From JACJWR01 sp963752505 (GTDB lineage: Bacteria; Actinomycetota; Actinomycetes; S36-B12; UBA10799), in contig CAVVYM010000010.1 in assembly GCA_963752505.1 (NCBI GenBank), forward strand, positions 124,001 through 188,000: a stretch of DNA of 64,000 bases, written 5' to 3'. A program made the translations under genes and the position numbers. This document shows positions 1 through 8,604 of the stretch, one piece after another (position 1 is the first letter of the stretch; each line of letters opens with the position of its first letter). The notes beneath the pieces are model-generated. The model was given only the letters and a program-made list of their open reading frames with translations, was not told the DNA's origin and made no database searches.

Positions 1-1211
1 TGCTGCTGATCAACTTCGCCATGGGTGTCGTCAGCGGCCTCGTGCAGGAGTTTCAGTTCGGCATGAATTGGTCGGTCTACAGCGCTTTCGTGGGTGACAT
101 CTTCGGCGGACCACTCGCCATGGAGGGCATCCTGGCGTTCTTCCTCGAAGCCACCTTCCTGGGCCTGTGGGTGTTCGGCCGTGACAAACTCCCACGCGGG
201 CTGCACCTCGCATCCATCTGGATGGTCGCCCTTGGCACGTGGGCATCAGCCTTCTTCATCATCACCGCCAACTCGTGGATGCAGCACCCGGTCGGCTACG
301 ACATCGACCCGGAGACCGGCCGAGCGGTACTCACCGATGCCGCCGCCGTCTTCACCCAAGACGTGGTGTGGTGGTCCTGGCTGCACGCGGTGCTCGGCGG
401 TCTGGTGGCAGCTTCGGTGTTCGTGTTCGCCGTCGCCGCCTACCACCTCAAGCGGCGCCAGCACGTGGAGATGATGAAGTGGACCTTCAAGTTCGCCATC
501 ATTCTGGGCATCATCGCCGGTGGCAGCCAGGCGCTCGTGGGGGACACCCTGGGCGTCGTCATGACCGAGAAGCAGCCGATGAAAATCGCGGCCGCCGAAG
601 CAGTGTGGGAGACCACCGGTCCGTGCGCCGGGCTGTCGATCGTGGCGTGGCCGGATCGGTCGGCGGAGGACAACAAGTTCGACATCGAGATTCCCTGCTT
701 GTTGTCGATCGTGGCCACCAACAGCCTCGACGGCGAAGTCACCGGGATGACTGAACTGCAGGCCCAATACGAGGAGGAGTTCGGGCCGGGCAACTACATC
801 CCCAATGTGTGGGTGGCGTTCTACAGCTTCCGACTCATGATGGCATTCGGCCTCGTCGGGGTGGGTTGGATGCTGGTGGCCGCCTGGGCCACCCGCAAGG
901 GCCGGCTCCCCACCAGCCGGTTGTTCTGGGCGATCAGCATCTGGATCGTGTTCACCCCGTGGTTGGGGAACATGTTCGGATGGATCTTCACCGAGAACGG
1001 CCGCCAGCCCTGGGTCGTCTACGGCGAGCTGAAGACCGCCGACGCCTCGTCCGGGCTCTCGCCAGGCCTGATCATCACCAGCCTGGTGGTGTTCGCCCTG
1101 CTGTACGGCACGTTCGCGGTGGTTGAGTTCTTCCTGATCCGCAAGTACGCCATCAAGGGCCCGCCGGACGATCCGGTGGTGCCGGTGGTGGAGGAAGTGG
1201 TGGGGAGCTGA
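1..1211 (+). CDS. cydA: Cytochrome bd ubiquinol oxidase subunit I (5'-partial)
   Basis: The frame is open from the window edge (first full codon at base 3) to TGA at 1209-1211, giving about 402 residues. The N-terminal helix is missing, so the true start lies upstream of the window. CydA carries the hemes and quinol site of the high-affinity terminal oxidase in the plasma membrane. Seen here are the family signatures INFAMG, VQEFQFGMNWS, GDIFGGPLAMEG, FFLEATFLG, ANSWMQHPVG and, after the quinol loop, GRQPWVVYG, within a multi-helix hydrophobic protein. cydB begins two bases after the stop, so the two form one operon. No cydDC (heme/cysteine exporter) follows; it must be elsewhere. The identification is secure. 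Confidence 0.96.
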   Translation, partial: LLINFAMGVVSGLVQEFQFGMNWSVYSAFVGDIFGGPLAMEGILAFFLEATFLGLWVFGRDKLPRGLHLASIWMVALGTWASAFFIITANSWMQHPVGYDIDPETGRAVLTDAAAVFTQDVVWWSWLHAVLGGLVAASVFVFAVAAYHLKRRQHVEMMKWTFKFAIILGIIAGGSQALVGDTLGVVMTEKQPMKIAAAEAVWETTGPCAGLSIVAWPDRSAEDNKFDIEIPCLLSIVATNSLDGEVTGMTELQAQYEEEFGPGNYIPNVWVAFYSFRLMMAFGLVGVGWMLVAAWATRKGRLPTSRLFWAISIWIVFTPWLGNMFGWIFTENGRQPWVVYGELKTADASSGLSPGLIITSLVVFALLYGTFAVVEFFLIRKYAIKGPPDDPVVPVVEEVVGS

Positions 1212-1212
1212 G

Positions 1213-2223
1213 ATGGACCTCGTCACTGTGTGGTTCGTACTTATCGCGTTCCTGTGGATCGGCTTCTTCTTCCTCGAGGGTTTCGACTTCGGCGTGGGCG
1301 CGCTTGCGCTGCTGTCGGGTCGAGACGATGCCGAGCGGCGCGAAATGCTGGGCACCATCGGCCCGGTGTGGGATGCCGATGAGGCGTGGCTGGTCACCGG
1401 CGGTATCGCCATCTTCGCTGCCTTTCCGCTGTGGTACGCGGCTGTGTTCCCGGCGGCCTATCTGCCGCTCATGCTCGTCGTGGCCTGCCTGATCGTGCGC
1501 GGTGTGGCAATCGAGTACCGCTCCAAGAAGCCCGAACATAAGTGGCGCACGGTCTGGGACGTCGCGATTGCCGTGTCGTCGATCCTGCTCGCCACCCTCT
1601 TCGGCGTGTTCTGGGCCGGCATGGTGCATGGCATTCCGATCGACTCCACCGGCGCCTTCACCGGCGAGAGCCTGCTGTCGTTTATCAACGGATACTCGGT
1701 GCTGGGCGGAGTCACCCTGCTGCTGTTCTCCCTGGCGCACGGTGCGTCCTTCGTCGCGATCAAGACCACCGGCGACCTCTCGCGCAGGCAGGGGCGGCTG
1801 GCGGTCTGGCTTGCCCTCGCCACCACCCTGGCCATGGCTGCCTTCTCGGTTTGGACGTACGTTGCCTTCAGCGGCGGTGACGTAGGTGCCTTGGCAGTTG
1901 GGGTAGTCGCTGTAGTGGCGATCGCGGCTGCGACCGTCGCCCACGCGCGCGGGCAGCATCTGGCAGGCTTCTGGCTGGACGCGGTGGCCGTGGCTGGCTT
2001 CGTGGGTCAGATCTTCCTGGCGCTGTACCCGAATGCGCTGCCCAGCACCACGCAGGGAGGATTCAACCTCACTCTGGCTGATGCCGCAGCGAGCGAAAAT
2101 TCACTCACGCTCATCACCATCGTCGCCCTCGTGGGAATGCCGCTGGTCATCACGTACCAGGCATGGTCGTTCTGGGTGTTCCGTGGCCGCCTACGACGAG
2201 ACGATTTCCTCGTCGAAAGTTGA
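1213..2223 (+). CDS. cydB: Cytochrome bd ubiquinol oxidase subunit II
   Basis: 336 residues, normal for CydB. It is the second integral membrane subunit of the bd quinol oxidase and pairs with CydA. The N-terminus carries the family signature with WIGFFFLEGFDFGVGAL, followed by GPVWDADEAWLVTGG and about eight to nine hydrophobic segments. The ATG is one base after the cydA stop, indicating translational coupling. The 3' end overlaps by 33 bases the end of the convergent Gfo/Idh oxidoreductase gene on the other strand, so no separate terminator region exists between the two. Confidence 0.96.
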   Translation: MDLVTVWFVLIAFLWIGFFFLEGFDFGVGALALLSGRDDAERREMLGTIGPVWDADEAWLVTGGIAIFAAFPLWYAAVFPAAYLPLMLVVACLIVRGVAIEYRSKKPEHKWRTVWDVAIAVSSILLATLFGVFWAGMVHGIPIDSTGAFTGESLLSFINGYSVLGGVTLLLFSLAHGASFVAIKTTGDLSRRQGRLAVWLALATTLAMAAFSVWTYVAFSGGDVGALAVGVVAVVAIAAATVAHARGQHLAGFWLDAVAVAGFVGQIFLALYPNALPSTTQGGFNLTLADAAASENSLTLITIVALVGMPLVITYQAWSFWVFRGRLRRDDFLVES

Positions 2224-3234
2224 CCACGCCGACCGCTCAGCGCCCGCGATGATGCGTAGTGCGTCGATGGCGTCGACCGGATCCACCGGCACCGGGCCGA
2301 CGCCGTGCAGCGCAGCCGCCCAGTGCGTGTAGAACTGCGGGTAGGCGCCGGAGTGCGTGGGGTACGTGACGGGTCGGGGACCTCCGGTGATCGTTCCCCA
2401 GTCGGACTCATCGCTGGTGCCCCATTCGGCTGAACCGGGCACCGGCATGCGTCCTTCCCGCAGCGCCGCCTCCTGCGGATCCATGCCGAATACCCGATAG
2501 GCCCCGTTGCTGCCGAGCAGTCGGAAGCGCGGTCCCTGATCGGCGGCGGCGGCGCTGAGCCACAGGTGCGATCGCACGCCGCTGCGATGGGTCAAGGCCA
2601 AGAAAACATCGTCGGGATTTACCCCCGCAGGTCGCACTGTGCCCACCTCGGCGTACACCGTCTGCACCGGGCCGAACAGTTGGAGCGCCTGGTCGATGAC
2701 GTGGGGGCCGAGGTCGAACAGGATGCCACCGCCTTCGGGGGTCGTCTCCTTCCACGACTGGGCCACCGCTGGCCGCCAGCGCTCGAAGCGCGATTCGAAG
2801 CGGTGAACCTCGCCGAGCGTGCCCGCTGCAACGAGCTCCTTGACGGTCAGGAAATCCCCATCCCAGCGGCGATTGAGATAGACCGTGAGCAGCAGGCCGG
2901 ATCGTTCGGCATGGGCGACGAGCTGTTCGGCGTCCGGCACTTTCGTCGCCAGGGGCTTGTCGACGACGACGTTCATGCCGTGATCAAGGGCGGTGTGGGC
3001 GAGCGGCGCGTGGGTGTCGTTGGGAGTCGTAATCGTGACAGCGTCCAGCCCCATGTCCCACAGGTCGGCGACATCGGGCACAACCGCCGCAGCGGGGAAG
3101 CGCTCCATCGCGGCCTGCGAGCGTGCTGCGTTTCTGGTCACGATCGCCGCCAACTCCAGACCAGGCGTGGCGGCTATCAGGGGAGCGTGGAATGCGGAGC
3201 CGCCAACTCCGTATCCGATCAGCCCGATCCTCAC
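2191..3234 (-). CDS. Gfo/Idh/MocA-family NAD(P)-dependent oxidoreductase
   Basis: 347 residues from the GTG at 3234, chosen because GAGAGGGA sits six bases upstream and the protein then opens directly with the Rossmann motif (RIGLIGYGVGG). An in-frame TTG at 3261 would add nine residues and is less likely. An N-terminal NAD(P)-binding domain covers about residues 1-120, with the family's DKPLA lysine motif near residue 90 (the typical catalytic lysine). The C-terminal substrate domain contains FDLGPHVIDQALQLFG. These enzymes oxidise or reduce sugars, inositols or related polyols; the substrate cannot be read from the sequence. It lies 23 bases downstream of an acyl-CoA dehydrogenase and is probably co-transcribed with it, but a shared pathway is not obvious. 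Confidence 0.85.
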   Translation of the reverse strand: MRIGLIGYGVGGSAFHAPLIAATPGLELAAIVTRNAARSQAAMERFPAAAVVPDVADLWDMGLDAVTITTPNDTHAPLAHTALDHGMNVVVDKPLATKVPDAEQLVAHAERSGLLLTVYLNRRWDGDFLTVKELVAAGTLGEVHRFESRFERWRPAVAQSWKETTPEGGGILFDLGPHVIDQALQLFGPVQTVYAEVGTVRPAGVNPDDVFLALTHRSGVRSHLWLSAAAADQGPRFRLLGSNGAYRVFGMDPQEAALREGRMPVPGSAEWGTSDESDWGTITGGPRPVTYPTHSGAYPQFYTHWAAALHGVGPVPVDPVDAIDALRIIAGAERSAWSTFDEEIVSS

Positions 3235-3257
3235 GTCGGTTCCCTCTCGAGTGGTGG

Positions 3258-4406
3258 TCAACGGCTGCCCTTGGCCAGCCCGCGGCCGATGATGAGGCGT
3301 TGGATCTGGTTGGTGCCTTCAAAGATCTGCATCACTTTTGCCTCGCGCATGTAGCGCTCCACCGGGAAGTCTCGCGTGTAGCCGAACCCGCCAAGCACCT
3401 GGACGGCATCGGTGGTGACCTTCATGGCGTTGTCCGTGGCCACGAGTTTGGCGATTGCTGCCTCCTGGCTGAAGGGCAGGCCTCGATCGCGGCGTCGCGC
3501 GGCCGCCAGCGTGACTGCGCGCCCCGCCTCCACTGCGGCGGCCATGTCGGCCAAGAGGAAGGCCAGCCCCTGGTGGTCGATGATGGGCTGACCGAACGTC
3601 TCCCGCTCCTTGGCGTAAGCCACAGCGTCGTCGAGTGCGGCCTGGGCGAGTCCGACGGCGGCAGCCGCGATGCCCAGGCGGCCGGAGTCCAGACCGTCCA
3701 ACGCGATGCGCAGTCCCTCGCCTTCCGCGCCGAGCCGACGCTCTGCGGGAATCCGAACGCCGTCGAATCGCATCGTCGCCGTGGTAGATCCCATGAGGCC
3801 CATCTTGCGCTCCGGTGGGTCAGCCGTGAGGCCTTCCGAGTCAGCCGGAACGAGGAAGCAGGAGATTCCGTTCCGCTCGTCGGAGGTGCGCGCCATCACC
3901 TGGTAGTAGTCGGCTTGGCCGCCGTGGGTGGTCCAGGCCTTCGCGCCGGTGATCACGTACTCATCACCGTCGCGCACCGCTCGCGTGCGCATCGCCGCTG
4001 GGTCGGACCCAGCGTGGGCCTCGGACAAGCAGTAGGCACCGAGCAGTTGGCCCTCGAGCATCGCGGGCAGCCATAGCTGGCGCTGTTCCTCGGTTCCGTA
4101 GTTCGCCAGCCCGAAGCACGAGAGCACGTGCACGGATGTGCCCACCGCCACACTGGACCAAGCGCCAGCCAACTCCTCGATCACTTGCAGATAGACCTCG
4201 TAACTCACGCCACCGCCGCCGTAGTCGGGGGAGTAAGGAAGACCGAGCAGTCCCGTGTCACCGAGCAGACGGAACACATCCCTTGGGAAATCCCCAGAAT
4301 CCTCGGCTGCGCCCGCGCGTTCCGTCAGTTCGTTGCGCGCCAGTCGCCGGACGACGTCGAGCAACTCAACAGACTCGTCGTTTGGGAGCAGGCGAGAGGC
4401 GGGCAT
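3258..4406 (-). CDS. Acyl-CoA dehydrogenase
   Basis: 382 residues from the ATG at 4406, which follows an AAGGAGA ribosome-binding site. The longer in-frame extension to 4643 reads as low-complexity Pro/Thr sequence and is rejected. It is a flavoprotein that introduces the alpha-beta double bond in an acyl-CoA. Visible motifs are CLSEAHAGSDPAAM (flavin and acyl contact), the GAKAWTTHGG strand, FGQPIIDHQGLAFLLADM, and near the C-terminus QIFEGTNQIQRLIIGR, with the Glu of FEGTNQ in the position of the usual catalytic base. Length and motifs match short/medium-chain members. Chain-length preference is unknown. The Gfo/Idh gene follows 23 bases later. Confidence 0.9.
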   Translation of the reverse strand: MPASRLLPNDESVELLDVVRRLARNELTERAGAAEDSGDFPRDVFRLLGDTGLLGLPYSPDYGGGGVSYEVYLQVIEELAGAWSSVAVGTSVHVLSCFGLANYGTEEQRQLWLPAMLEGQLLGAYCLSEAHAGSDPAAMRTRAVRDGDEYVITGAKAWTTHGGQADYYQVMARTSDERNGISCFLVPADSEGLTADPPERKMGLMGSTTATMRFDGVRIPAERRLGAEGEGLRIALDGLDSGRLGIAAAAVGLAQAALDDAVAYAKERETFGQPIIDHQGLAFLLADMAAAVEAGRAVTLAAARRRDRGLPFSQEAAIAKLVATDNAMKVTTDAVQVLGGFGYTRDFPVERYMREAKVMQIFEGTNQIQRLIIGRGLAKGSR

Positions 4407-4536
4407 GGCGTCTCCTTGTGGGTGCGGTGCTGTGTGCGGTGCTGTGTGTGATGCCGAGCCTAGGCCTGGAGTGGGCATGGCCAAGCCCGCAGGGTTCGGG
4501 TGAACTCCTGCGGGCCTGGGTTGTTCGGCTGTCGGA

Positions 4537-5130
4537 TTAGGCGCAGCTCCAGGGGCTCCAGCCAGCTGCTTGGTAGTAGTTGTAGGCAACCTGGTCTTGT
4601 GCCCAGGACGGTGCCAGGTGGGGCAGCGGTGCGTAGGCGCCACCGCCGTTGGCCAGCCAGGAGGACTCGTCGAACTGCCAGGCTCCGTAGTAGCCGTTGC
4701 CGGTGTTGGTGGAGTAGTTGCCGCCTGATTCGCAGTTCTTCACGCTGAGGGCGGCTCCGCTGTTGGCCCAGGAGGAAGCGTCGCCACCGGCGGGCGCGGC
4801 TGCGGGCGCGGCAGCTGCGGCGGCCGCCTGCATGTTCGCGGCGATGGCTGCTGAGTATTCCGCGGCGGCCTGGGCCTCGGCCGCGGCTTGCGCCTCGGCG
4901 GCGGCTTGGGCTTCAGCGGCGGCGGCGTCGGCCTGCATCTGGGCGGCGACTGCGGCGCGGATGGCGGCTTCGTTGTTGGTCTGCTCGGGGGCAGGGGCGC
5001 TGACGGTGGTGTCCGGGGTCGTGGCCTCGGTGGTCGAGTTGGTCGGCAGTGCGCTTGCGGTGGCGACACCGGCAAGGCCGATGCCAGCGACGGCGGTGAT
5101 GGCCAGTGTGGTCATTGTGCGGGAGTTCAT
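4537..5130 (-). CDS. Secreted resuscitation-promoting-factor (Rpf) domain protein
   Basis: 197 residues from ATG 5130 (weak upstream AGAGAAG). An N-terminal signal peptide (about 1-30, ending near ATASA) exports it. A long Ala/Gln/Glu-rich helical segment with repeated AQAAAE units spans about 60-120. The C-terminal 65 residues are a transglycosylase-like Rpf domain: NCESGGNYSTNTGNGYYGAWQF, then WLANGGG and the closing GWSPWSC. The Glu of CESGG is the expected catalytic acid, and the two cysteines likely form the family disulfide. Rpf enzymes cleave peptidoglycan glycan strands and stimulate growth from dormancy. The gene stands alone, with about 200 bases of non-coding sequence upstream in which I see no recognisable riboswitch. 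Confidence 0.88.
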   Translation of the reverse strand: MNSRTMTTLAITAVAGIGLAGVATASALPTNSTTEATTPDTTVSAPAPEQTNNEAAIRAAVAAQMQADAAAAEAQAAAEAQAAAEAQAAAEYSAAIAANMQAAAAAAAPAAAPAGGDASSWANSGAALSVKNCESGGNYSTNTGNGYYGAWQFDESSWLANGGGAYAPLPHLAPSWAQDQVAYNYYQAAGWSPWSCA

Positions 5131-5327
5131 CTTCTCTGTCCGATCTGTGCGGGATGGTCTGTGGTTCTTTCGACACCAAAGAGATCCCCACCGGCGCCGG
5201 GGTTCAACGCCCACCGGATGTGGTCTTGCAGACAAAGAGGGTCAGCGATCAGTAAAGAGGGCTCCGCTGGCAGGCGCAGCAGCTACCGGCCAGCGTTGTT
5301 CGATTACGCGATTCGTCCCACCCGCGA

Positions 5328-7670
5328 CTAGCTGTGGTGCTTGCGCGGCCGACTCAGCAGCACCAACACAGCCCCGAGCAGAATCGAGCCGACGCCCGCG
5401 ACCAGCAAGGTCGGAAGACCCTCCGAGCCGGTGGTGGCAAGCGTCGTGGTGCCGCTCGTGGTGCCCGTGGTGGCGGTGTACGGGCTAGACGAGTAGGGGT
5501 TGGTGTAGGTGCTGGTCGTACTCGTTGCGAAGGGATCCGAGTAGTTGCTGCGGTAGGGGTCGGTGTAGGTGGCGAATGGATCCACGTACGACGTTGTCCC
5601 AGAAGTGGTGGCGAACGGATCAGCGGTGTTCACGGCGACGGTCGTGCTGGTCGCGGCTGGGGCGGCTGGAGTTGTGGTGTTCGCAGGAGCAGGGAGGGTC
5701 GTGGTCGTTGGGGCCGGTGCGACCACGGCCCGGGTGGCGCTCGGGGTGGGGGTGGGAGTGGGTGTCGGTGTGGGGCTCGCAGTGGGGATCGGACCCACCG
5801 GCAGGGGTGCGGAGGGTGCGGACGACACGGACGTTCCCATCACACTCGTTGCGGTAACCGAGAACCGATAGAACATCCCGAGTTCAAGGTTGTCGATTCG
5901 GCAGGAGAACTCGGTGATCGCGTTACACGTACCGCTGCCCTTGTCGCTGCCCGCTGTGTAGGACGTGACGTAGGCGCCACCGGTGTCAGCGGGCGCCTTC
6001 CAGGAGACCTGGACCGAATTCGGGCCGACCTTGATTGCCGAAACCATGGTGGGCGCGCCCGGCACCGTTGCCTGCGGTCTACTCGGCGGAAAGTCGATTT
6101 CGATAGCGGCACCGGCGTCGTCGGCTGCCGTGAGCTTCACCGAGACGTCGCCGAGGGCGATAGGCGTTTCAAGTGGAGTTTCGGTGGGCCTGGGGAGGGG
6201 AAGTCCGGCGTCGCCGTCGAATCGGCCCCCGCTGGAGACCAGGTAGGGGTCGAGGAATGGATCGGCGTCCAGCATGTAGATGGCACGCGGCTCCACGGTC
6301 AGAGGACCTGCCCCTAGCTCGGTGCCTGGTTTTTCAGCGAAGACCTTGGTGACCATGACCCCGCTGAGGAGGTGGTTCGGCGTAGCGGGGTCAAGCAGAG
6401 TTGCGTCGAGCCCTACTGCCGTGCGGTACTCCAAGTAGTAGGTGTTTCCGGCCGAATCCGTGATGCGGGCAAACTTCAGCCCGGGCGCCGATCCGGCGGT
6501 CGGAACCAGGGTCAGAGTCTGTTTCGGGGTGGTGGCCAGCACGTCGACCAGCGTTTCCGATGTGGTCAGACCCATAAGGAAACTGTGGTGCCCACCCAGG
6601 GCGGGTTGCTTCCCAGGCTCCCAACTACCCATCACCGAGTAGACGCCGCCGTACTCGGCAACCTCACACTGACTCGCCGGAGCCGTGATGAGTTCCGCGC
6701 CCGCTTCGCTGCAGCGCACCTGATTGGAGTGGTTCAGTGACATGTTGTGGCCCAGTTCGTGGGCCAAAGTCTTGCTGCGGTTGCCGTCCACGCCGGCCAC
6801 GAGGGACTTGTTGCCATTGAGAATGATGAAGCCGCCCACATCCTGACTGGCGCCCAGACTTCCCCAACCGGCGGTGTCCACGCCTTCTTCGTGCCAGCAC
6901 TCGGGAATGGCGATGACCAGGTGTTTGCGCGGACCCTCCTGCCAATCGGTTCGCAACCGTACCTCGTCGTAGGCTGCGTACAGATCGATGCAGGGCGGCT
7001 TCGACAAGGCGATCGAGTCGAATTCGGCGACGACCTGGAAGTTGACCTTTGCGTCGGTGGTGCCGCTCCAGTATTCGGCGCTCTCGGTGGCGGCCTGGTT
7101 GAGTACGGGGAACTTCGGTGCCTCGAAGAGTTCAGGCCCGGGCCACACGGCACGTACCAGCGTGATTTCGTGCACCACCGGGTCGGCCAGCGGTGTGAGG
7201 GGAGCCTCGGCCAGAACCACCAACGAGCCCGGGACGACTGTGGCCGCAGCCGCCGCCGGATACAACATGGTTGACGATCCGGGTGAGGCCGGCACCGGCG
7301 GTGGCGTTGTTGCCCCGTCAGTCACAGCGACAGAAACCTTGTCGCCGGTGGCCAAACCGAGTCGTTCTGCCTCCGCCGCGAGCCCCGCCACCGTGACGCG
7401 ACCTTCGGAGGTCATGACCGAGGCATCTGGGCCAAGCGGGTCGTCGGACAGGACGCTCAATGTGCCGACAATTCGCCCGTCATCTGCCGCCGCGGGCGTG
7501 AGCGGGGTGGCAGCCAGCAGGAGCGCACCGATCGCCACCAGCCCGACACCGATGCGACGTAGCCGCGAACCGCCGGTGCTCGGACCTCTCGGTCGGACTC
7601 TCTTTTTGCCGCGCCCCGATCGACGCTGGCCCCTGGTTGCGCCGCCCGTACCATCGCCGATGTCAGCCAT
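5328..7670 (-). CDS. LAxTG-anchored secreted zinc metalloprotease with FN3 domain
   Basis: 780 residues from ATG 7670, preceded by TTGGAGG. A basic N-terminus and hydrophobic segment form a signal peptide ending near AAADDG. The catalytic domain carries the metzincin zinc motif H304-E305-x-x-H308-x5-H314 and a downstream Met-turn (YSVMG), resembling gametolysin-type (M11) peptidases. A fibronectin type III domain follows at about 540-630, then a Pro-Thr and Thr/Ser/Tyr-rich wall-spanning stretch. The C-terminus is a sorting signal: LATTG, a hydrophobic helix and the basic tail RPRKHHS. LAxTG is the class E sortase form found in GC-rich Gram-positives. Role (protein degradation at the surface) is inferred from the fold; the substrate is unknown. 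Confidence 0.8.
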   Translation of the reverse strand: MADIGDGTGGATRGQRRSGRGKKRVRPRGPSTGGSRLRRIGVGLVAIGALLLAATPLTPAAADDGRIVGTLSVLSDDPLGPDASVMTSEGRVTVAGLAAEAERLGLATGDKVSVAVTDGATTPPPVPASPGSSTMLYPAAAAATVVPGSLVVLAEAPLTPLADPVVHEITLVRAVWPGPELFEAPKFPVLNQAATESAEYWSGTTDAKVNFQVVAEFDSIALSKPPCIDLYAAYDEVRLRTDWQEGPRKHLVIAIPECWHEEGVDTAGWGSLGASQDVGGFIILNGNKSLVAGVDGNRSKTLAHELGHNMSLNHSNQVRCSEAGAELITAPASQCEVAEYGGVYSVMGSWEPGKQPALGGHHSFLMGLTTSETLVDVLATTPKQTLTLVPTAGSAPGLKFARITDSAGNTYYLEYRTAVGLDATLLDPATPNHLLSGVMVTKVFAEKPGTELGAGPLTVEPRAIYMLDADPFLDPYLVSSGGRFDGDAGLPLPRPTETPLETPIALGDVSVKLTAADDAGAAIEIDFPPSRPQATVPGAPTMVSAIKVGPNSVQVSWKAPADTGGAYVTSYTAGSDKGSGTCNAITEFSCRIDNLELGMFYRFSVTATSVMGTSVSSAPSAPLPVGPIPTASPTPTPTPTPTPSATRAVVAPAPTTTTLPAPANTTTPAAPAATSTTVAVNTADPFATTSGTTSYVDPFATYTDPYRSNYSDPFATSTTSTYTNPYSSSPYTATTGTTSGTTTLATTGSEGLPTLLVAGVGSILLGAVLVLLSRPRKHHS
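5735..5790. repeat. GT/GGGTGTCG-rich microsatellite encoding Pro-Thr linker
   Basis: A run of near-hexameric repeats (ctcggggtgggggtgggag and variants on the + strand) encodes the (PT)n linker between the FN3 domain and the wall-spanning region of the anchored metalloprotease. Repeat-number changes in multiples of three would keep frame, so linker length may vary between strains. Confidence 0.5.
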
Positions 7671-7825
7671 GGCCGCCTCCAACCGTGTCTACCTTCCCAT
7701 TGAAAACACACTACTCCGAGAAAGTGCAGGCAGTCGGCGCATGCGCCCCTACGGGCTACACTCGAAACCAAAGCTGCGGCGAATGCCGCGAGGGCAATTC
7801 GTGAGCCACGAGGAGTTGGGCAGCC

Positions 7826-8587
7826 TTGACCACCGTCGTCTCCGTGCACTCCTTCCGGGGCGGCACCGGCAAGAGCAACACCACCGCGAACGTGGCAGCA
7901 CAGCTCGCGGTCGCCGGGAAACGCGTCGCGGTGATCGACACCGATATCCAGAGTCCGGGCATCCACGTCCTCTTCGGTTTCGACGAGGACTTCAGCCACA
8001 CCCTCAACGACTACCTTTGGGGCACGATCGACATCGCGTCCGCAGCGCACGATGTGACCGACGTCGTGCTCGCTGACAAGGACGTGGCGCCTGGCGGCAC
8101 GCTCTACCTGATCCCGTCAAGTATGAAGGCGTCGGACATAGCGCGGGTGCTTCGGGAGGGGTACGACGTCGGCGTTCTGAACGACGGTTTCCGCGCTCTG
8201 GCCAGGAATCTCAAGCTGGACTACCTCTTGATCGACACCCACCCGGGCCTCAACGAAGAGACCATGTTGTCGCTTTCGATCAGCGATGTTCTGCTGCTCA
8301 TCATGCGTCCGGACAAGCAGGACTTCCAGGGCACTGCAGTGACGGTAGACATTGCTCGACGCTTGGACGTGCCGCTGTTGCTCCTGGTGGTGAACAAAGT
8401 GCCGGCCAGCATCGACACCGCCCATCTTCGGACTGAACTCGGTGCCGCCTACGGGGCGGAGACTGCAGCGGTGCTGCCTCTCTCCGAACAAGTTGTGCAG
8501 AACGCGTCCGCGGGCCTGTTCTCCCTCCTGCACCCGGATCATCCGTGGTCTGAGCAGGTGCGTCAGTTGGCCGTTCGGATTCACTGA
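7826..8587 (+). CDS. MinD/ParA-family P-loop ATPase
   Basis: 253 residues. The start is a TTG at 7826, ten bases after AGGAG; the next codons lead straight into the first beta strand. A deviant Walker A motif is present as FRGGTGKSNTT, followed by the switch strand VIDTDIQSPGIHVLFG and a Walker B-like LLIDTHPG. These features define the SIMIBI class that includes MinD and ParA, which bind ATP as dimers and position cargo or act as regulatory ATPases. There is no parB or minC nearby, so it is not chromosomal ParA in its usual context, and its partner is unknown. A TACACT hexamer at 7757-7762 could serve as a -10 element. Confidence 0.8.
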   Translation: MTTVVSVHSFRGGTGKSNTTANVAAQLAVAGKRVAVIDTDIQSPGIHVLFGFDEDFSHTLNDYLWGTIDIASAAHDVTDVVLADKDVAPGGTLYLIPSSMKASDIARVLREGYDVGVLNDGFRALARNLKLDYLLIDTHPGLNEETMLSLSISDVLLLIMRPDKQDFQGTAVTVDIARRLDVPLLLLVVNKVPASIDTAHLRTELGAAYGAETAAVLPLSEQVVQNASAGLFSLLHPDHPWSEQVRQLAVRIH

Positions 8588-8604
8588 CGCACCGCCGCCG
8601 CGGA

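Noticed and set aside
246..1412. Long open frames antisense to cydAB and many similar long frames antisense to other genes (for example 10313-11635, 23916-25283, 48953-49924, 60177-61592)
   Set aside because: They are typical shadows in GC-rich DNA: Arg/Pro/Gly/His-rich translations with no domain, lying opposite well-identified genes.
5131..5327. A c-di-AMP (ydaO/yuaA) riboswitch upstream of the Rpf-like gene
   Set aside because: Such riboswitches often precede rpf genes in actinobacteria, but I could not find the conserved GGGGAACC-type core or its pairing partners in this leader.
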